A DNA stretch of 64,000 nucleotides from Bradyrhizobium iriomotense (GTDB lineage Bacteria > Pseudomonadota > Alphaproteobacteria > Rhizobiales > Xanthobacteraceae): the NCBI RefSeq assembly GCF_030160715.1, contig NZ_BSOW01000006.1, positions 62,001 through 126,000 on the forward strand, in the 5' to 3' direction. Under the pieces are notes generated by a model that saw nothing but the letters and a program-made list of their open reading frames with translations, searched no databases and had not been told where the DNA came from. Below are positions 44,335-53,529 of this stretch, piece after piece (positions within the stretch are counted from its first letter, which is position 1; each line of letters starts with the position of its first letter). A program made the translations under genes and the position numbers.

Positions 44335-45063
44335 GTGGCTCAGGATAAGACCAGCGATCCCCGGCAGTCGTCGGGCAACAAACTATCGGTGCTGCGCAAG
44401 CATCCGATCTTCGCTGATCTGGAGCCGGATGCGCTCGATCAGCTCTGCCGCTATGCCAAGCACACCACCGTCAAGCGCGGCGCGACGATCGCCGCGAAGG
44501 GCGATCCCGGCAACAACCTTTTCGCCGTCGTCTCCGGCACTGTGAAAATCTCCTCTTCTTCGCCCGATGGTCGCAACGCGATCCTCAATCTGATCGGCCC
44601 GGGTGAAATTTTTGGAGAGATTGCGGTGCTCGATGGTGCGCCACGGTCGGCAGACGCGACCGCCAACACCAATTGCGAGCTCTACATCATCGATCGCCGG
44701 GACTTCCTTCCCTTCGTGAAGAGCCAGCCGGAATTGGCGATGAAGTTCATCGAGCTGCTGTGCGGCCGGCTGCGCTGGACCAGCCAGCAGGTCGAGCAGG
44801 TGATCTTGCAGAACCTGCCGGGACGGCTTGCCAGTGCGCTGCTCGGCCTGACCGAGGAGCGCAAGCTCGACTCCGGCAGCGGGACCCTCGCGATCACCCA
44901 GCAGGAGATCAGCGAGATGGTCGGCATGACCCGCGAGAGCATCAACAAGCAGTTGCGGGCGTGGGCCGCGCGGAGCTGGGTCCGCCTCGAGCATGGCGCC
45001 ATCGTCGTGCTCGACATCGACGCGTTGCGCGAGCTCGCCGAAAGCGGTCTCGAAGGCGGGTGA
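44335..45063 (+). CDS. Crp/Fnr family regulator without Fe-S cysteines
   Basis: A 242-residue CRP-like protein. The cyclic-nucleotide-like fold spans about residues 20-135 (GEIFGEIAVLDGAPRSADATA resembles the phosphate-binding cassette; FGEIAVLDG followed by RSA). The helix-turn-helix is ITQQEISEMVGMTRESINKQL near 185-205. There is no N-terminal cysteine cluster, so it does not sense oxygen like its neighbour. GTG 44335 has AGGAG 9 bp upstream. The ligand may be cAMP or another effector. Confidence 0.9.
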   Translation: MAQDKTSDPRQSSGNKLSVLRKHPIFADLEPDALDQLCRYAKHTTVKRGATIAAKGDPGNNLFAVVSGTVKISSSSPDGRNAILNLIGPGEIFGEIAVLDGAPRSADATANTNCELYIIDRRDFLPFVKSQPELAMKFIELLCGRLRWTSQQVEQVILQNLPGRLASALLGLTEERKLDSGSGTLAITQQEISEMVGMTRESINKQLRAWAARSWVRLEHGAIVVLDIDALRELAESGLEGG

Positions 45064-45075
45064 TGACGTTCGGTG

Positions 45076-45852
45076 TCAGCCGTCGATGATGGCGACGGCC
45101 CGCGTCCAGCCTGCCGAGGCGCGCTCGATCTTCACGGGGAAGCATGAGACCGTGAAGCCCGTTGACGGCAGCTTTTCGAGATTGTGCAGCTTCTCGATAT
45201 GGCAATAGCCGATGTGACGCCCGGCCTTGTGGCCTTCCCAGATCAGCTTCGCATCTTTGGTCTCCGCGTATCTCTTCGCGGTGTGGACGAACGGCGCGTC
45301 CCAGCTCCAGCCGTCGGTGCCGGTCAGGCGCACGCCGCGCTCGAGCAGATACATCGTGGCTTCATAGCCCATGCCACAGCCTGAATTGACGTAGTCGGCG
45401 CGTCCGAATTTCGCGCCGGCGCTGGTGTTGACGACGACGATCTCCAGCGGCGCGAGCGTGTGCCCGATGCGCGCGAGCTCCTTCTCCACGTCGTCGGCGG
45501 TCGCCACATGGCCGTCCGGCAAATGGCGGAAGTCGAGCTTGACGCCGGGCTGCAGGCACCACTCCAGCGGCACCTCGTCGATGGTCCAGGCGCGCTCGCC
45601 GCGGTTCATGGTGGGATGGAAGTGCCAGGGCGCGTCGAGATGCGTGCCGTTGTGGGTCGACAGCGAGACTTGCTCGACGGCCCAGCCTTGACCATCAGGC
45701 AGATCCTCCGCCTTCAGCCCGTCGAAGAACTGCAGCATGCGCGGCAGCCCCTGCTGATGATCGATGTACTGGATCGTCGGATGGTTGCCCGGCGGGTCGG
45801 CCGGCACGTCATTCTGCAACGGCACCGAGATGTCGATCAGCTTCCGCGGCAT
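45076..45852 (-). CDS. Cyclase family protein (kynurenine-formamidase-like metal hydrolase)
   Basis: A 258-residue protein of the cyclase/KynB family. The metal motif HNGTHLDAPWHF (about residues 70-81) supplies the zinc or manganese ligands. PRKLIDISVPL begins the fold. ATG 45852 follows GAGGAAA. The group includes kynurenine formamidase and isatin hydrolase, both of which feed anthranilate. That would connect with the 2-aminobenzoate-type ligase 25 kb away, but the enzyme is longer than KynB and the link is speculative. Confidence 0.85.
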   Translation of the reverse strand: MPRKLIDISVPLQNDVPADPPGNHPTIQYIDHQQGLPRMLQFFDGLKAEDLPDGQGWAVEQVSLSTHNGTHLDAPWHFHPTMNRGERAWTIDEVPLEWCLQPGVKLDFRHLPDGHVATADDVEKELARIGHTLAPLEIVVVNTSAGAKFGRADYVNSGCGMGYEATMYLLERGVRLTGTDGWSWDAPFVHTAKRYAETKDAKLIWEGHKAGRHIGYCHIEKLHNLEKLPSTGFTVSCFPVKIERASAGWTRAVAIIDG

Positions 45853-46440
45853 GGCCGTTTCCTCAACATGTCCCGTTCTGTTTCGGAGCATCTTGCGGGG
45901 GCTGAACCGGCGACGTCAAGTGATGCGGCCTGCCTCCGTGCAGGACGTGCCGTGGCGGCCGGAGCGAAATCTCCGGCAGAGTCCATTGATGCAACTTTTG
46001 CATTGATCGATGCCGGATTTGGCTTGGACTCAGAATGCCGCCCGCCGTACGGACGAGATTGGCGACATCGCGCCGATGCAGCGCGCTCGCACCGGGATGG
46101 GCGACCGTCTCGGCCGAACCTCCAAGCCGCAATCAATAGCGGTCGAGCATAAGACGAGAGGGACATCCATGGTTACGACGAGCATCATTACCTCGTATCC
46201 GGCATTGGCCGAGGGCGAGGTGCGAGTTACGGGACTCCGGAAAATTTGGCCGATATCGGCTATTCTCCACGCGACAACGCCGAGGACTTCGCGGCGGACA
46301 TGACGCATGCCGAATCCGCCCGACTCCGCCGCACAATGCTACCAAGGTCGTGCGTTTGTAACGCTTGACTTTGCACCTGAAGTGGAGCGGCCTGCACCAT
46401 CTGCCCGACAACGACATAATCAACTCAGGAGGAAGCCCAG
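45853..46440. other. 588-bp region with possible epimerase remnant upstream of dctP
   Basis: No complete gene. The promoter and the AGGAGGA site of dctP are at its right end. A frame between about 46156 and 46370 encodes a peptide resembling the C-terminus of an NAD-dependent epimerase (see separate entry). An ATG at 46169 with a GAGAGGGAC site opens a different frame of 44 residues with no recognisable content. Confidence 0.4.
46156..46371 (+). pseudogene. Possible remnant of an NAD-dependent epimerase/uronate dehydrogenase C-terminus
   Basis: In this frame the peptide contains YGTPENLADIGYSPRDNAED, a pattern like the C-terminal helix-turn of uronate dehydrogenase/epimerase-type SDRs (x-x-x-LGYxPxDNAED). 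No start codon or N-terminal Rossmann region is present. It is directly upstream of a TRAP transporter whose closest structural relatives bind uronates. Low confidence, from pattern recognition only. Confidence 0.3.
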
Positions 46441-47412
46441 ATGAAGACATTAACCGGTATCGTCGCAGCCGCTGTGCTGGCGATCTCAGCGCCTCTGGCG
46501 ACCGCACGCGATTTCCGCTCCGCCGACGTACACCCTGCCGATTATCCGACCGTCGAGGCCGTCAAGTTCATGGGCAAGCAGCTCGCGACGGCGAGCGGAG
46601 GCAAGCTCGGTGTGAAGGTGTTTCCCAACGGAGCCCTGGGCTCCGAGAAGGACACCATCGAGCAACTCAAGATCGGCGCACTCGACATGATGCGGATCAA
46701 CGCATCGCCGTTGAACAACTTCGTGCCGGAAACCATCACGTTGTGTCTGCCCTTCATCTTCCGGGACACGCAGCACATGCGCACGGTCCTTGACGGGCCG
46801 ATCGGCGATGAGATCCTGGCGGCCATGGAGCCCGCCGGATTGATCGGCCTTGCCTATTACGACAGCGGCGCCCGGTCCATTTACACCGTCAAGGCACCGG
46901 TCAAGTCGCTCGCGGACCTCAAGGGCCTGAAGATACGCGTCCAGCAATCCGATCTGTGGGTCGGCATGATCCAGAGCCTCGGGGCCAACCCGACGCCGAT
47001 GCCGTATGGCGAGGTCTACACCGCTCTCAAGACCGGTCTGGTGGACGCCGCCGAGAACAACTGGCCCTCCTACGAGTCGTCGCGCCATTTCGAGGCGGCC
47101 AAGTTCTACAACGTCACGGAGCACTCCCTGGCGCCCGAAGTTCTCGTGATGTCCAAGAAGGTCTGGGACACGCTGAGCAAGGAGGATCAGGCGATGATCC
47201 GCAAGGCGGCCAAGGAATCGGTGCCCGTCATGCGCAAGCTCTGGGACGAGCGTGAGCAGGCGTCCCGCAAGACCGTCGAGGCGGCCGGCGTCCAGGTCGT
47301 CACGATCGCCAACAAGGCGGAGTTCGTCGACGCGATGAAGCCGGTCTACGCGAAGTTCGCCGCTGACGAGAAGCTGCAGAGCCTCGTCAAGCGCATCCAG
47401 GACACGAAGTAG
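46441..47412 (+). CDS. dctP: TRAP transporter substrate-binding protein DctP
   Basis: A 323-residue periplasmic protein with a signal peptide (MKTLTGIVAAAVLAISAPLA, cleavage near ATA-RDF). The DctP fold is shown by HPADYPTVEAVKFM, FPNGALGSEKDTIEQLKIG and the conserved ligand-contact stretch KIRVQQSDLWVGMIQSLGA with the Arg that pairs with the substrate carboxylate. GEVYTALKTGLVDAAENNW is also typical. The HPADYPT start resembles DctP proteins with known hexuronate ligands (recollection). AGGAGGA precedes the ATG. Confidence 0.93.
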   Translation: MKTLTGIVAAAVLAISAPLATARDFRSADVHPADYPTVEAVKFMGKQLATASGGKLGVKVFPNGALGSEKDTIEQLKIGALDMMRINASPLNNFVPETITLCLPFIFRDTQHMRTVLDGPIGDEILAAMEPAGLIGLAYYDSGARSIYTVKAPVKSLADLKGLKIRVQQSDLWVGMIQSLGANPTPMPYGEVYTALKTGLVDAAENNWPSYESSRHFEAAKFYNVTEHSLAPEVLVMSKKVWDTLSKEDQAMIRKAAKESVPVMRKLWDEREQASRKTVEAAGVQVVTIANKAEFVDAMKPVYAKFAADEKLQSLVKRIQDTK

Positions 47413-47487
47413 GACACCAGCGTCGGGTCTGGCGTCGCCGACTGGCGACACCGGACCTCTCGCACGGAGACGCGCAAGGAGACCTGG

Positions 47488-48039
47488 ATGTCAGCCCCAC
47501 ACGTCGCAAGCCACGAGCCGGAGGCCGCTGCGGCACGCCCGTCTACCGGCTTGCTGTCGCGGATCAATGCCGTCGTCGCCCGTATCGGCATGTATCTGTC
47601 CGTGAGCGGCCTGCTCGTCATCGTCACCATCGTGTTTTACCAGGTGTTCGGACGTTACGTGCTCAATTCCAGTCCGACCTGGACGGAGAACCTTGCGCTG
47701 GTTCTGATCCTGTATGTCACGCTGATCGGCGCCGCCGTCGGCGTGCGCGATGCCGGACACATCGGCATGGACAGTCTGTTGGTGATGCTTCCGGATCATT
47801 TGCGAGAGAAGATCGAGCTTGTGATCCACGTTCTGGTGGCCTTGTTCGGCATTGCGATGGTCTACAACGGCTGGATCCTCGGGGCGTCGGTCGGAACCGT
47901 GAAGATCCCCAATCTCGGCCTTCCCGAGGTCGTCCGCTACGTGCCGCTGATCGCCTCCGGCGCCTTGATCGTCTCCTTTTCAATCGAGCACATCATTGCT
48001 CTCCTGCGCGGCGAAGAGGTCGTCCCCTCATGGAACTGA
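47488..48039 (+). CDS. dctQ: TRAP transporter small permease DctQ
   Basis: A 183-residue inner-membrane protein with four hydrophobic helices and the family motif NSSPTWTENLALVLILY in the second. It pairs with DctM and the binding protein. It overlaps dctM by 10 bp. Confidence 0.92.
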   Translation: MSAPHVASHEPEAAAARPSTGLLSRINAVVARIGMYLSVSGLLVIVTIVFYQVFGRYVLNSSPTWTENLALVLILYVTLIGAAVGVRDAGHIGMDSLLVMLPDHLREKIELVIHVLVALFGIAMVYNGWILGASVGTVKIPNLGLPEVVRYVPLIASGALIVSFSIEHIIALLRGEEVVPSWN

Positions 48040-49322
48040 TCATTCTCGGCGCCACCTTCTTTGGCTTGCTGATCCTCGGCGTTCCCGTCGCCTTCGCGAT
48101 CGGCCTCTCGGCGATCTGTACGATCCTCTACGAAGGCCTGCCGGTTGCCGTCATCTTCCAGCAGATGATGTCGGGGATGAACATCTTCTCCTTCCTTGCC
48201 ATCCCGTTCTTCGTCTTCAGCGGTGAGCTGATGCTGCATGGCGGCGTCGCCGACAAGATCGTGCAGCTTGCCAAGAATCTCGTCGGACACATCCGCGGCG
48301 GGCTTGGCATGTCGAACGTGGTCGCCTGCACGCTGTTCGGCGGCGTCTCCGGCTCGCCGGTGGCCGACGTGTCGGCGATGGGCGCGGTGATGATCCCGAT
48401 GATGAAAAAGGAGGGCTTCGACACCGACTACGCCGTCAACGTCACCACCCACGCCTCGCTGGTCGGGGCGCTGATGCCGACCAGCCACAACATGATCATC
48501 TATGCCCTGGCCGCGGGCGGCAAGGTATCGATCGGCGCGCTGATCGCTGCCGGCATCCTGCCGGCGCTCGTGCTGATGGCGTGCATGCTGGTTGCCGCTT
48601 ACGCAGTTGCGGTGAAGCGCGGCTATCCGGCCGGCAAGTTCCCGGGCTGGGCCGAGGTTTTCCGCTCGCTCGCGGCCGCTCTGCCCGGCCTTCTGATCGT
48701 CGGCATCATCCTGGCGGGCATCCTGTCCGGCGTCTTCACTGCAACTGAATCCGCAGCCGTCGCGGTCACCTATACGATCCTGCTGACCTTCTTCATCTAC
48801 CGCACCATGACCCTGCAGAACTTCCTGCGGGCCGCGGCCAAGGCGGTGAAGACGACGGGCGTGGTGCTGCTGCTGATCGGCGTATCCACCATGTTCCAGT
48901 ATCTGATGGGGCTCTACGAGGTGGCCGACCTCGCCGGCGACATGATGAACAAGGTGTCCTCGGAACCCTGGATGATCTTCCTGCTCATCAACGTCATCCT
49001 GTTTTTGCTCGGCACGTTCATGGACATGGCAGCGACCATCCTGATCTGCACCCCGATCTTCCTGCCGATCGCGATGAAGGCCGGCATGGATCCAGTGCAG
49101 TTCGGCATGCTGATGCTGATCAATTGCGCCCTGGGGCTGAACACCCCGCCGGTCGGCACGACGCAGTTCGTCGGCTGCGCGATCGGCGGCATCTCGGTGG
49201 GCGCGGTGATGCGTACCATCCTGCCGTTCTACGCCGCCCTGATCGCAGCGCTCATGTTCGTGACCTACGTCCCCGCCTTCTCGCTTTGGCTGCCGCGCCT
49301 GCTGATGGGGTACAAGGGATAG
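48030..49322 (+). CDS. dctM: TRAP transporter large permease DctM
   Basis: A 430-residue sodium-coupled transporter subunit with about 12 hydrophobic segments. Characteristic stretches are GVPVAFAIGLSAI, FGGVSGSPVADVSAMG and LGLNTPPVGTTQFV. It completes the dctPQM operon, followed after 77 bp by an SDR. Confidence 0.94.
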   Translation: MELIILGATFFGLLILGVPVAFAIGLSAICTILYEGLPVAVIFQQMMSGMNIFSFLAIPFFVFSGELMLHGGVADKIVQLAKNLVGHIRGGLGMSNVVACTLFGGVSGSPVADVSAMGAVMIPMMKKEGFDTDYAVNVTTHASLVGALMPTSHNMIIYALAAGGKVSIGALIAAGILPALVLMACMLVAAYAVAVKRGYPAGKFPGWAEVFRSLAAALPGLLIVGIILAGILSGVFTATESAAVAVTYTILLTFFIYRTMTLQNFLRAAAKAVKTTGVVLLLIGVSTMFQYLMGLYEVADLAGDMMNKVSSEPWMIFLLINVILFLLGTFMDMAATILICTPIFLPIAMKAGMDPVQFGMLMLINCALGLNTPPVGTTQFVGCAIGGISVGAVMRTILPFYAALIAALMFVTYVPAFSLWLPRLLMGYKG

Positions 49323-49399
49323 CTGCCGTGCGTGCGCCGGCCCTTGGCCGGCGAACCGGCGTTGCGTAGTTTGCGTCACAGCAACAGGAGAATCTGTCC

Positions 49400-50218
49400 G
49401 TGACCGACTATCGCAAGCTCTTCGATCTCACCGGCAAGACGGGCGTGGTGCTCGGCGCCGCCTCGGGCATCGGCAAATCGTCGGCCGAGGTGCTGGCCGG
49501 GCTTGGCGCCCGCGTCGTCTGCGCTGATCGTGCGCTAGACGCAGCGGAAGCGACCGCCGCAGGCATTCGTGACAAGGGCGGCTGGGCCGAGGCGGCGGCG
49601 TGCGATGCTGCGAGCGCCGCGGACGTCAACGCGCTGGCCAAAACCGTGATGCAGAAATTCTCGCGGCTCGACATCGCCGTGACGACGCCCGGGCTCAATA
49701 TCCGCAAGACCATCCTCGACTACACCGAGGAGGATCTCGACCGCGTCCTCAACCTGAACGTCAAGGGCACCGTGTGGTTCTTCCAGGCCTTCGGCCGCAT
49801 CATGGTCGAGCAGAAGGGCGGCAGCATCATCGCCTGTTCCTCGGTGCGCGCGGTCACCATCGAGCCAGGCCTAGGCGTTTACGGCTCGACCAAGGCGGCG
49901 ATCGGCCTCCTGGTGAAGGGCTTTGCCTCTGAGGTCGGTCATGCCGGCGTCCGCGTCAACGCTATCGCGCCGAGCATTGCCGAGACCGCGCTGACCGGCC
50001 CGTTCAAGCAGCGTCCCGACATCTACGATCTCTATGCCAGGCACACGGTCTTCAACCGCTGGAGCAGTGCCGACGAGGTCGCGACTGCGGTAGCCTATCT
50101 CGCCTCGGACGCTGCAAGCTATGTCAGCGGCAGCACCTTGTTCGTCGACGGCGGCTGGACGGCAGTAGATGGGCCGCCGACCGGTCTCACGCAGCTCAGC
50201 AAGTCGCGAGCGCTTTGA
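49400..50218 (+). CDS. SDR family oxidoreductase
   Basis: A 272-residue short-chain dehydrogenase. Cofactor motif GAASGIGK is near residue 19, catalytic Ser is in ACSSVRA (about 150) and Tyr/Lys in YGSTK (about 162). The NNAG element is replaced by TPGLN. GTG 49400 has AGGAG 9 bp upstream. It follows dctM on the same strand and probably oxidises or reduces the imported compound, perhaps a sugar acid. Confidence 0.9.
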   Translation: MTDYRKLFDLTGKTGVVLGAASGIGKSSAEVLAGLGARVVCADRALDAAEATAAGIRDKGGWAEAAACDAASAADVNALAKTVMQKFSRLDIAVTTPGLNIRKTILDYTEEDLDRVLNLNVKGTVWFFQAFGRIMVEQKGGSIIACSSVRAVTIEPGLGVYGSTKAAIGLLVKGFASEVGHAGVRVNAIAPSIAETALTGPFKQRPDIYDLYARHTVFNRWSSADEVATAVAYLASDAASYVSGSTLFVDGGWTAVDGPPTGLTQLSKSRAL

Positions 50219-50219
50219 T

Positions 50220-50918
50220 CTAACCTGCAAAACCCACGCGCCGGCGCAGCTCTCTTTGGTCTGCGCCGGCGAGCAGCTCGATCAGGACGCGCGCCGCGGT
50301 GGCATGTGCCGCGCATGTCGTCACACCCGCCGTGTACATCGTCGCGAGCGCGTAGTCCGGAGGCAGCGAGCCGGACAGCACAATGCCTGATGTCGCGATG
50401 ATTTCGGTCGCCTGCGTGCATCCGATCGGCCGCGTGGCCTCGGATGCCGCAAGCTGCCGCATCGCGGTTGCGCCGTTAGGAAAGATTTTGAGGCGGGACG
50501 CAACCTCGCCGGCGATGCCGAGCTGGTCCAATACCTTGGCGACGTGAATTCCGGCCGTCGAGGCCTTGGTGTCGGGAACGAAGATCGCATCCGCCGCACA
50601 CAGCGCGTCCCGCAGGTCAGACTCGGTCTTGACGCTGACCTCGGGATCGCCGGCACGTACGGCAAGCGCGGTCTCGACCACGCCGACGTCGACGATCGAG
50701 GTCGGATCGACGAGCCCTTCGTCGGCAAGCCTGGTCACGAGCGCGCGCGTCAGGATGACGAGATCGGCCGACGTACCTCCACGCAACTTGTCGGCCATCA
50801 GGCCGACCGCGCCGAACTCACCTTCGATCCCGTAGCCGGTCCGCGCTTCGAGGGCCCCGGAAAGCTCGGCGACGAGGCCCTGCGCCGCGCCGCCGCTCAA
50901 AATATGGATTGCCGTCAC
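50220..50918 (-). CDS. ModA-like substrate-binding domain protein
   Basis: A 232-residue protein of the molybdate-binding-like (PBP type II, SBP_bac_11) family: MTAIHILSGGAAQGLVAEL at the start, DLVILTRALVTRLADEG and the TKASTAGIHVAKVLDQLGI helix. No signal peptide is visible from GTG 50918, unusual for a binding protein, so it may act in the cytoplasm. The start overlaps the stop of the molybdenum hydroxylase large subunit by 4 bp (GTGA). That coupling suggests a role with the enzyme, for example cofactor handling, instead of transport. Alternatively it is a defunct transporter part. Confidence 0.82.
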   Translation of the reverse strand: MTAIHILSGGAAQGLVAELSGALEARTGYGIEGEFGAVGLMADKLRGGTSADLVILTRALVTRLADEGLVDPTSIVDVGVVETALAVRAGDPEVSVKTESDLRDALCAADAIFVPDTKASTAGIHVAKVLDQLGIAGEVASRLKIFPNGATAMRQLAASEATRPIGCTQATEIIATSGIVLSGSLPPDYALATMYTAGVTTCAAHATAARVLIELLAGADQRELRRRVGFAG

Positions 50919-53047
50919 GATGCATGCTCCATTGCTGCGATCAGCCTTTCGCGCGTGATTGGCATGTCGCGCACGCGGATGCCGAGGCAATCGAATACAG
51001 CATTTGCAATCGCCGCCGTCACCGGCCCGTGCGCGGCTTCGCCGGCGCCGACCGGCGCGATCTCCGTTCGCTGGATGACCTCGACGTCGACGGCAGGCAC
51101 CTCGCTGAAGGTGAGGATCGGGTAATCCGTCCAGGACGTGGAGGTGATGCGTGTGCGGTCGAAGCGGACGCGCTCCTTCAAGACCCAGCTCGTAGCCTGG
51201 ATCGCGCCGCCCTCGATCTGGTTGGTCACCCCATCCGGATTGATAGCCTCGCCGACGTCGACCGCGAGCGTGAGCCGCCTGACGCGAATGTCCTCTTGGC
51301 TTTCGATTTCGGCAATCGCCGCGCAATAGGCGCCGGTGTTCTTGTAGCGCGCGAAGCCGAGGCCATAGCCGTTGCCGGCTTTCTTCTGCGGCTTCCATTT
51401 CGCGCGTGCCGCAACGGCGCGAATCACATCCTTGGCCCGCTCGTCCCGCAAATGGCGCAGCCTGAACTGGACGGGGTCTTCGCCGCTGATGGCCGCGATC
51501 TCGTCGAGCATGGACTCGATCGCGAACACATTGCCTTGCGCGCCGAGCGTTCGTAGCGCCGAGGTGCGGATGGGCATGGTCAGGAGGCGATGGCTTTCGA
51601 TCGTCCAGGCGGGCAAGTCATAGAGTGGAATGGAGTTACGGTCGCTGCCGCCGCCATTGGCCACGGGAGGGTCTGACGAGATCAGGCGCGGGTAGGGCGT
51701 TGCGAGCTCGGTTGCCGCGAGCAGGGCAGGCTGCGCCGCGCGTCCCGGCCGGGCGGTATGGCCATTGCTCCAGACTGCGTGCCGCCAGCCGACGATCTCG
51801 CTGTCCGCATCGAGATCGGCCTCGATCTCGATCGCCATCGCCGCACCGAATGGCGCATGCGACATTTCATCGTGCCGCGACCATTGCACCCGCACCGGAC
51901 GTCCGCCGGCCGCCCGTGCCAGCAGCACGGCGTCGAGCGCGACGTCATCGGCCGCATTGTGGCCGTAGCAGCCGGCGCCTTCCATGTGCTCGACGATGAT
52001 GCTTTCGACCGGCAGCTTCAGCACGATCGCAAGGTCGGCGCGCAGCATGTAGACGCCCTGGCTGTGTGTCCAGACGCGGACGCGATCTCCCTCCCACTGC
52101 GCCATCGCGCAGGACGGCGCGATCGAGGCGTGCGCGATATAGGGACGGGTGTATTGCCGGCGGATCGTGCGCGCGATCTGCTTCGGCGCGGCTGCGCCTC
52201 TCGTGTCGATGACCCTGGTCTCGACCGGCTGGCCCTTCAGGAACGCAGCCAGATCGTCCTCGTCCGGCAGCGGCTCGCCGGCCGACCATGTTGCCCCCCT
52301 GCGCAACGCTTTCAACGCGGCCTCGGCACTATCCTCGGTCTCGCTGACGACGCCCACAAAGCTGCCGTCCCGCACGATCGCGATGAGCCCGGCAACCGCG
52401 CGCGCCGCGGTTTCATCGAGCACCATGAGCCTTGCGCCCGACACCTCCGGCCGCAGCACGCGGCCGTGCAGCATGTTCGCCAGCGGCGTATCGTGAATGA
52501 AGCGCGGCCGCGCGAACACCTTGTCGGGAATGTCGATCCGTTGAACGGATTGCCCGGCCATGCCGCGCGCGGCGGCGGGCTTCGCGACCGCTTCCGCTGT
52601 CGCGATGCGATCGAGCGAGACCTCGCCGGCGAGCTCCCAATAGCTGGTCCGGACATTGCCCGGCCCGGACATCGTGCCGTCGTCGATCTCGAGCGTTGAT
52701 GCGTCGACGCCGAGCCGGTCCGACGCCGCTGCGAGGAACAGCCGGCGCACCTCGGCGCAGATCTGGCGAAGCGCGCGGCCCGATTGCTGGATCGAGAGGC
52801 TGCCTGAGGTGACGCCCTCGTTCGGGCTCGCGGCCGTCGAGGCGCGGATCATCGCGATCCGGCCGATATCGACGTCGAGCTCGTCGGCGGCGATCTGCGC
52901 CAGCGCCGTGACGATGCCCTGGCCGATCTCGACCTTGCCCGGCGAGATCGCCACGCGTTCGTCGGGCGTGAACTTCACCCAGGACGATAGCCTTGGATTG
53001 GTGGCCAGGCTGGGCGGCAGTTGCGGAGCAGGGGGCGGCGTGCTCAT
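50915..53047 (-). CDS. Molybdenum hydroxylase large subunit (xanthine dehydrogenase/IorB family)
   Basis: A 710-residue molybdopterin-binding subunit of the isoquinoline 1-oxidoreductase/aldehyde dehydrogenase type. GKVEIGQGIVTALAQIAADEL near residue 35, EGAGCYGHNAADDVALDA near 350 and the C-terminal VGEAAHGPVTAAIANAVF (with the conserved active Glu region) are family marks. It hydroxylates N-heteroaromatic rings or oxidises aldehydes with water as oxygen source. ATG 53047 overlaps the small subunit stop by 4 bp. No FAD subunit is present, as in IorAB-type enzymes that pass electrons to a cytochrome or the membrane. Confidence 0.88.
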   Translation of the reverse strand: MSTPPPAPQLPPSLATNPRLSSWVKFTPDERVAISPGKVEIGQGIVTALAQIAADELDVDIGRIAMIRASTAASPNEGVTSGSLSIQQSGRALRQICAEVRRLFLAAASDRLGVDASTLEIDDGTMSGPGNVRTSYWELAGEVSLDRIATAEAVAKPAAARGMAGQSVQRIDIPDKVFARPRFIHDTPLANMLHGRVLRPEVSGARLMVLDETAARAVAGLIAIVRDGSFVGVVSETEDSAEAALKALRRGATWSAGEPLPDEDDLAAFLKGQPVETRVIDTRGAAAPKQIARTIRRQYTRPYIAHASIAPSCAMAQWEGDRVRVWTHSQGVYMLRADLAIVLKLPVESIIVEHMEGAGCYGHNAADDVALDAVLLARAAGGRPVRVQWSRHDEMSHAPFGAAMAIEIEADLDADSEIVGWRHAVWSNGHTARPGRAAQPALLAATELATPYPRLISSDPPVANGGGSDRNSIPLYDLPAWTIESHRLLTMPIRTSALRTLGAQGNVFAIESMLDEIAAISGEDPVQFRLRHLRDERAKDVIRAVAARAKWKPQKKAGNGYGLGFARYKNTGAYCAAIAEIESQEDIRVRRLTLAVDVGEAINPDGVTNQIEGGAIQATSWVLKERVRFDRTRITSTSWTDYPILTFSEVPAVDVEVIQRTEIAPVGAGEAAHGPVTAAIANAVFDCLGIRVRDMPITRERLIAAMEHAS

Positions 53048-53514
53048 GGCGCGGCCATCTCCGACGCTGCGCGCAGCACCGCCCGCACCATGCGGTTCTG
53101 CGAGCCGCAGCGGCAGAGGTTGCGATCGAGCGCTTCCCTGACCTCCGCCTCGGTCGGCGATGGCTTGCGTTGCAGCAGTGCCGCCGCGCTGATCAAAATG
53201 CCCGGCACGCAATAGCCGCACTGCATCGCCTGCTCGGCGATGAAGGCACGCTGCAGCGGGTGCGGATGTTCGGGGGTGCCGAGACCTTCCACGGTCGTGA
53301 CCTCCTTGCCGGCCACCGACCACAGCGGCATGTCGCAGGAGGCGAGGGCGCGGCCGTCGACCATCACGTAGCAGGCGCCGCATTCATTGGCGCCGCAGCC
53401 GAAATGGCTGCCCGTGAGGCCGAGCCTGCCACGCAGCACCGCGAGCAGCGTCTGATCGGAATCGGCGTCGATCGCGGTGTCGGAGCCGTTTAGGCGAAAT
53501 CGAATGGTTGGCAT
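53044..53514 (-). CDS. (2Fe-2S)-binding small subunit (IorA type)
   Basis: A 156-residue iron-sulfur subunit. The plant-ferredoxin-like cluster has CGANECGACYVMVDG...SC (about residues 40-62) and the second cluster has QCGYCVPG (about 100) and CRCGSQ (about 134). It carries electrons from the large subunit's molybdenum site. First gene of a three-gene operon. Confidence 0.93.
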   Translation of the reverse strand: MPTIRFRLNGSDTAIDADSDQTLLAVLRGRLGLTGSHFGCGANECGACYVMVDGRALASCDMPLWSVAGKEVTTVEGLGTPEHPHPLQRAFIAEQAMQCGYCVPGILISAAALLQRKPSPTEAEVREALDRNLCRCGSQNRMVRAVLRAASEMAAP

Positions 53515-53529
53515 TTCCGGATGACGACC

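Noticed and set aside
46169..46303. 44-residue ORF with a GAGAGGGAC site upstream of dctP
   Set aside because: The third frame of the same DNA is more protein-like (epimerase-type peptide), and the ORF has no recognisable features.
46486..47451. 321-codon minus-strand frame over dctP
   Set aside because: Antisense shadow of a gene with a signal peptide, strong ribosome site and DctP motifs.
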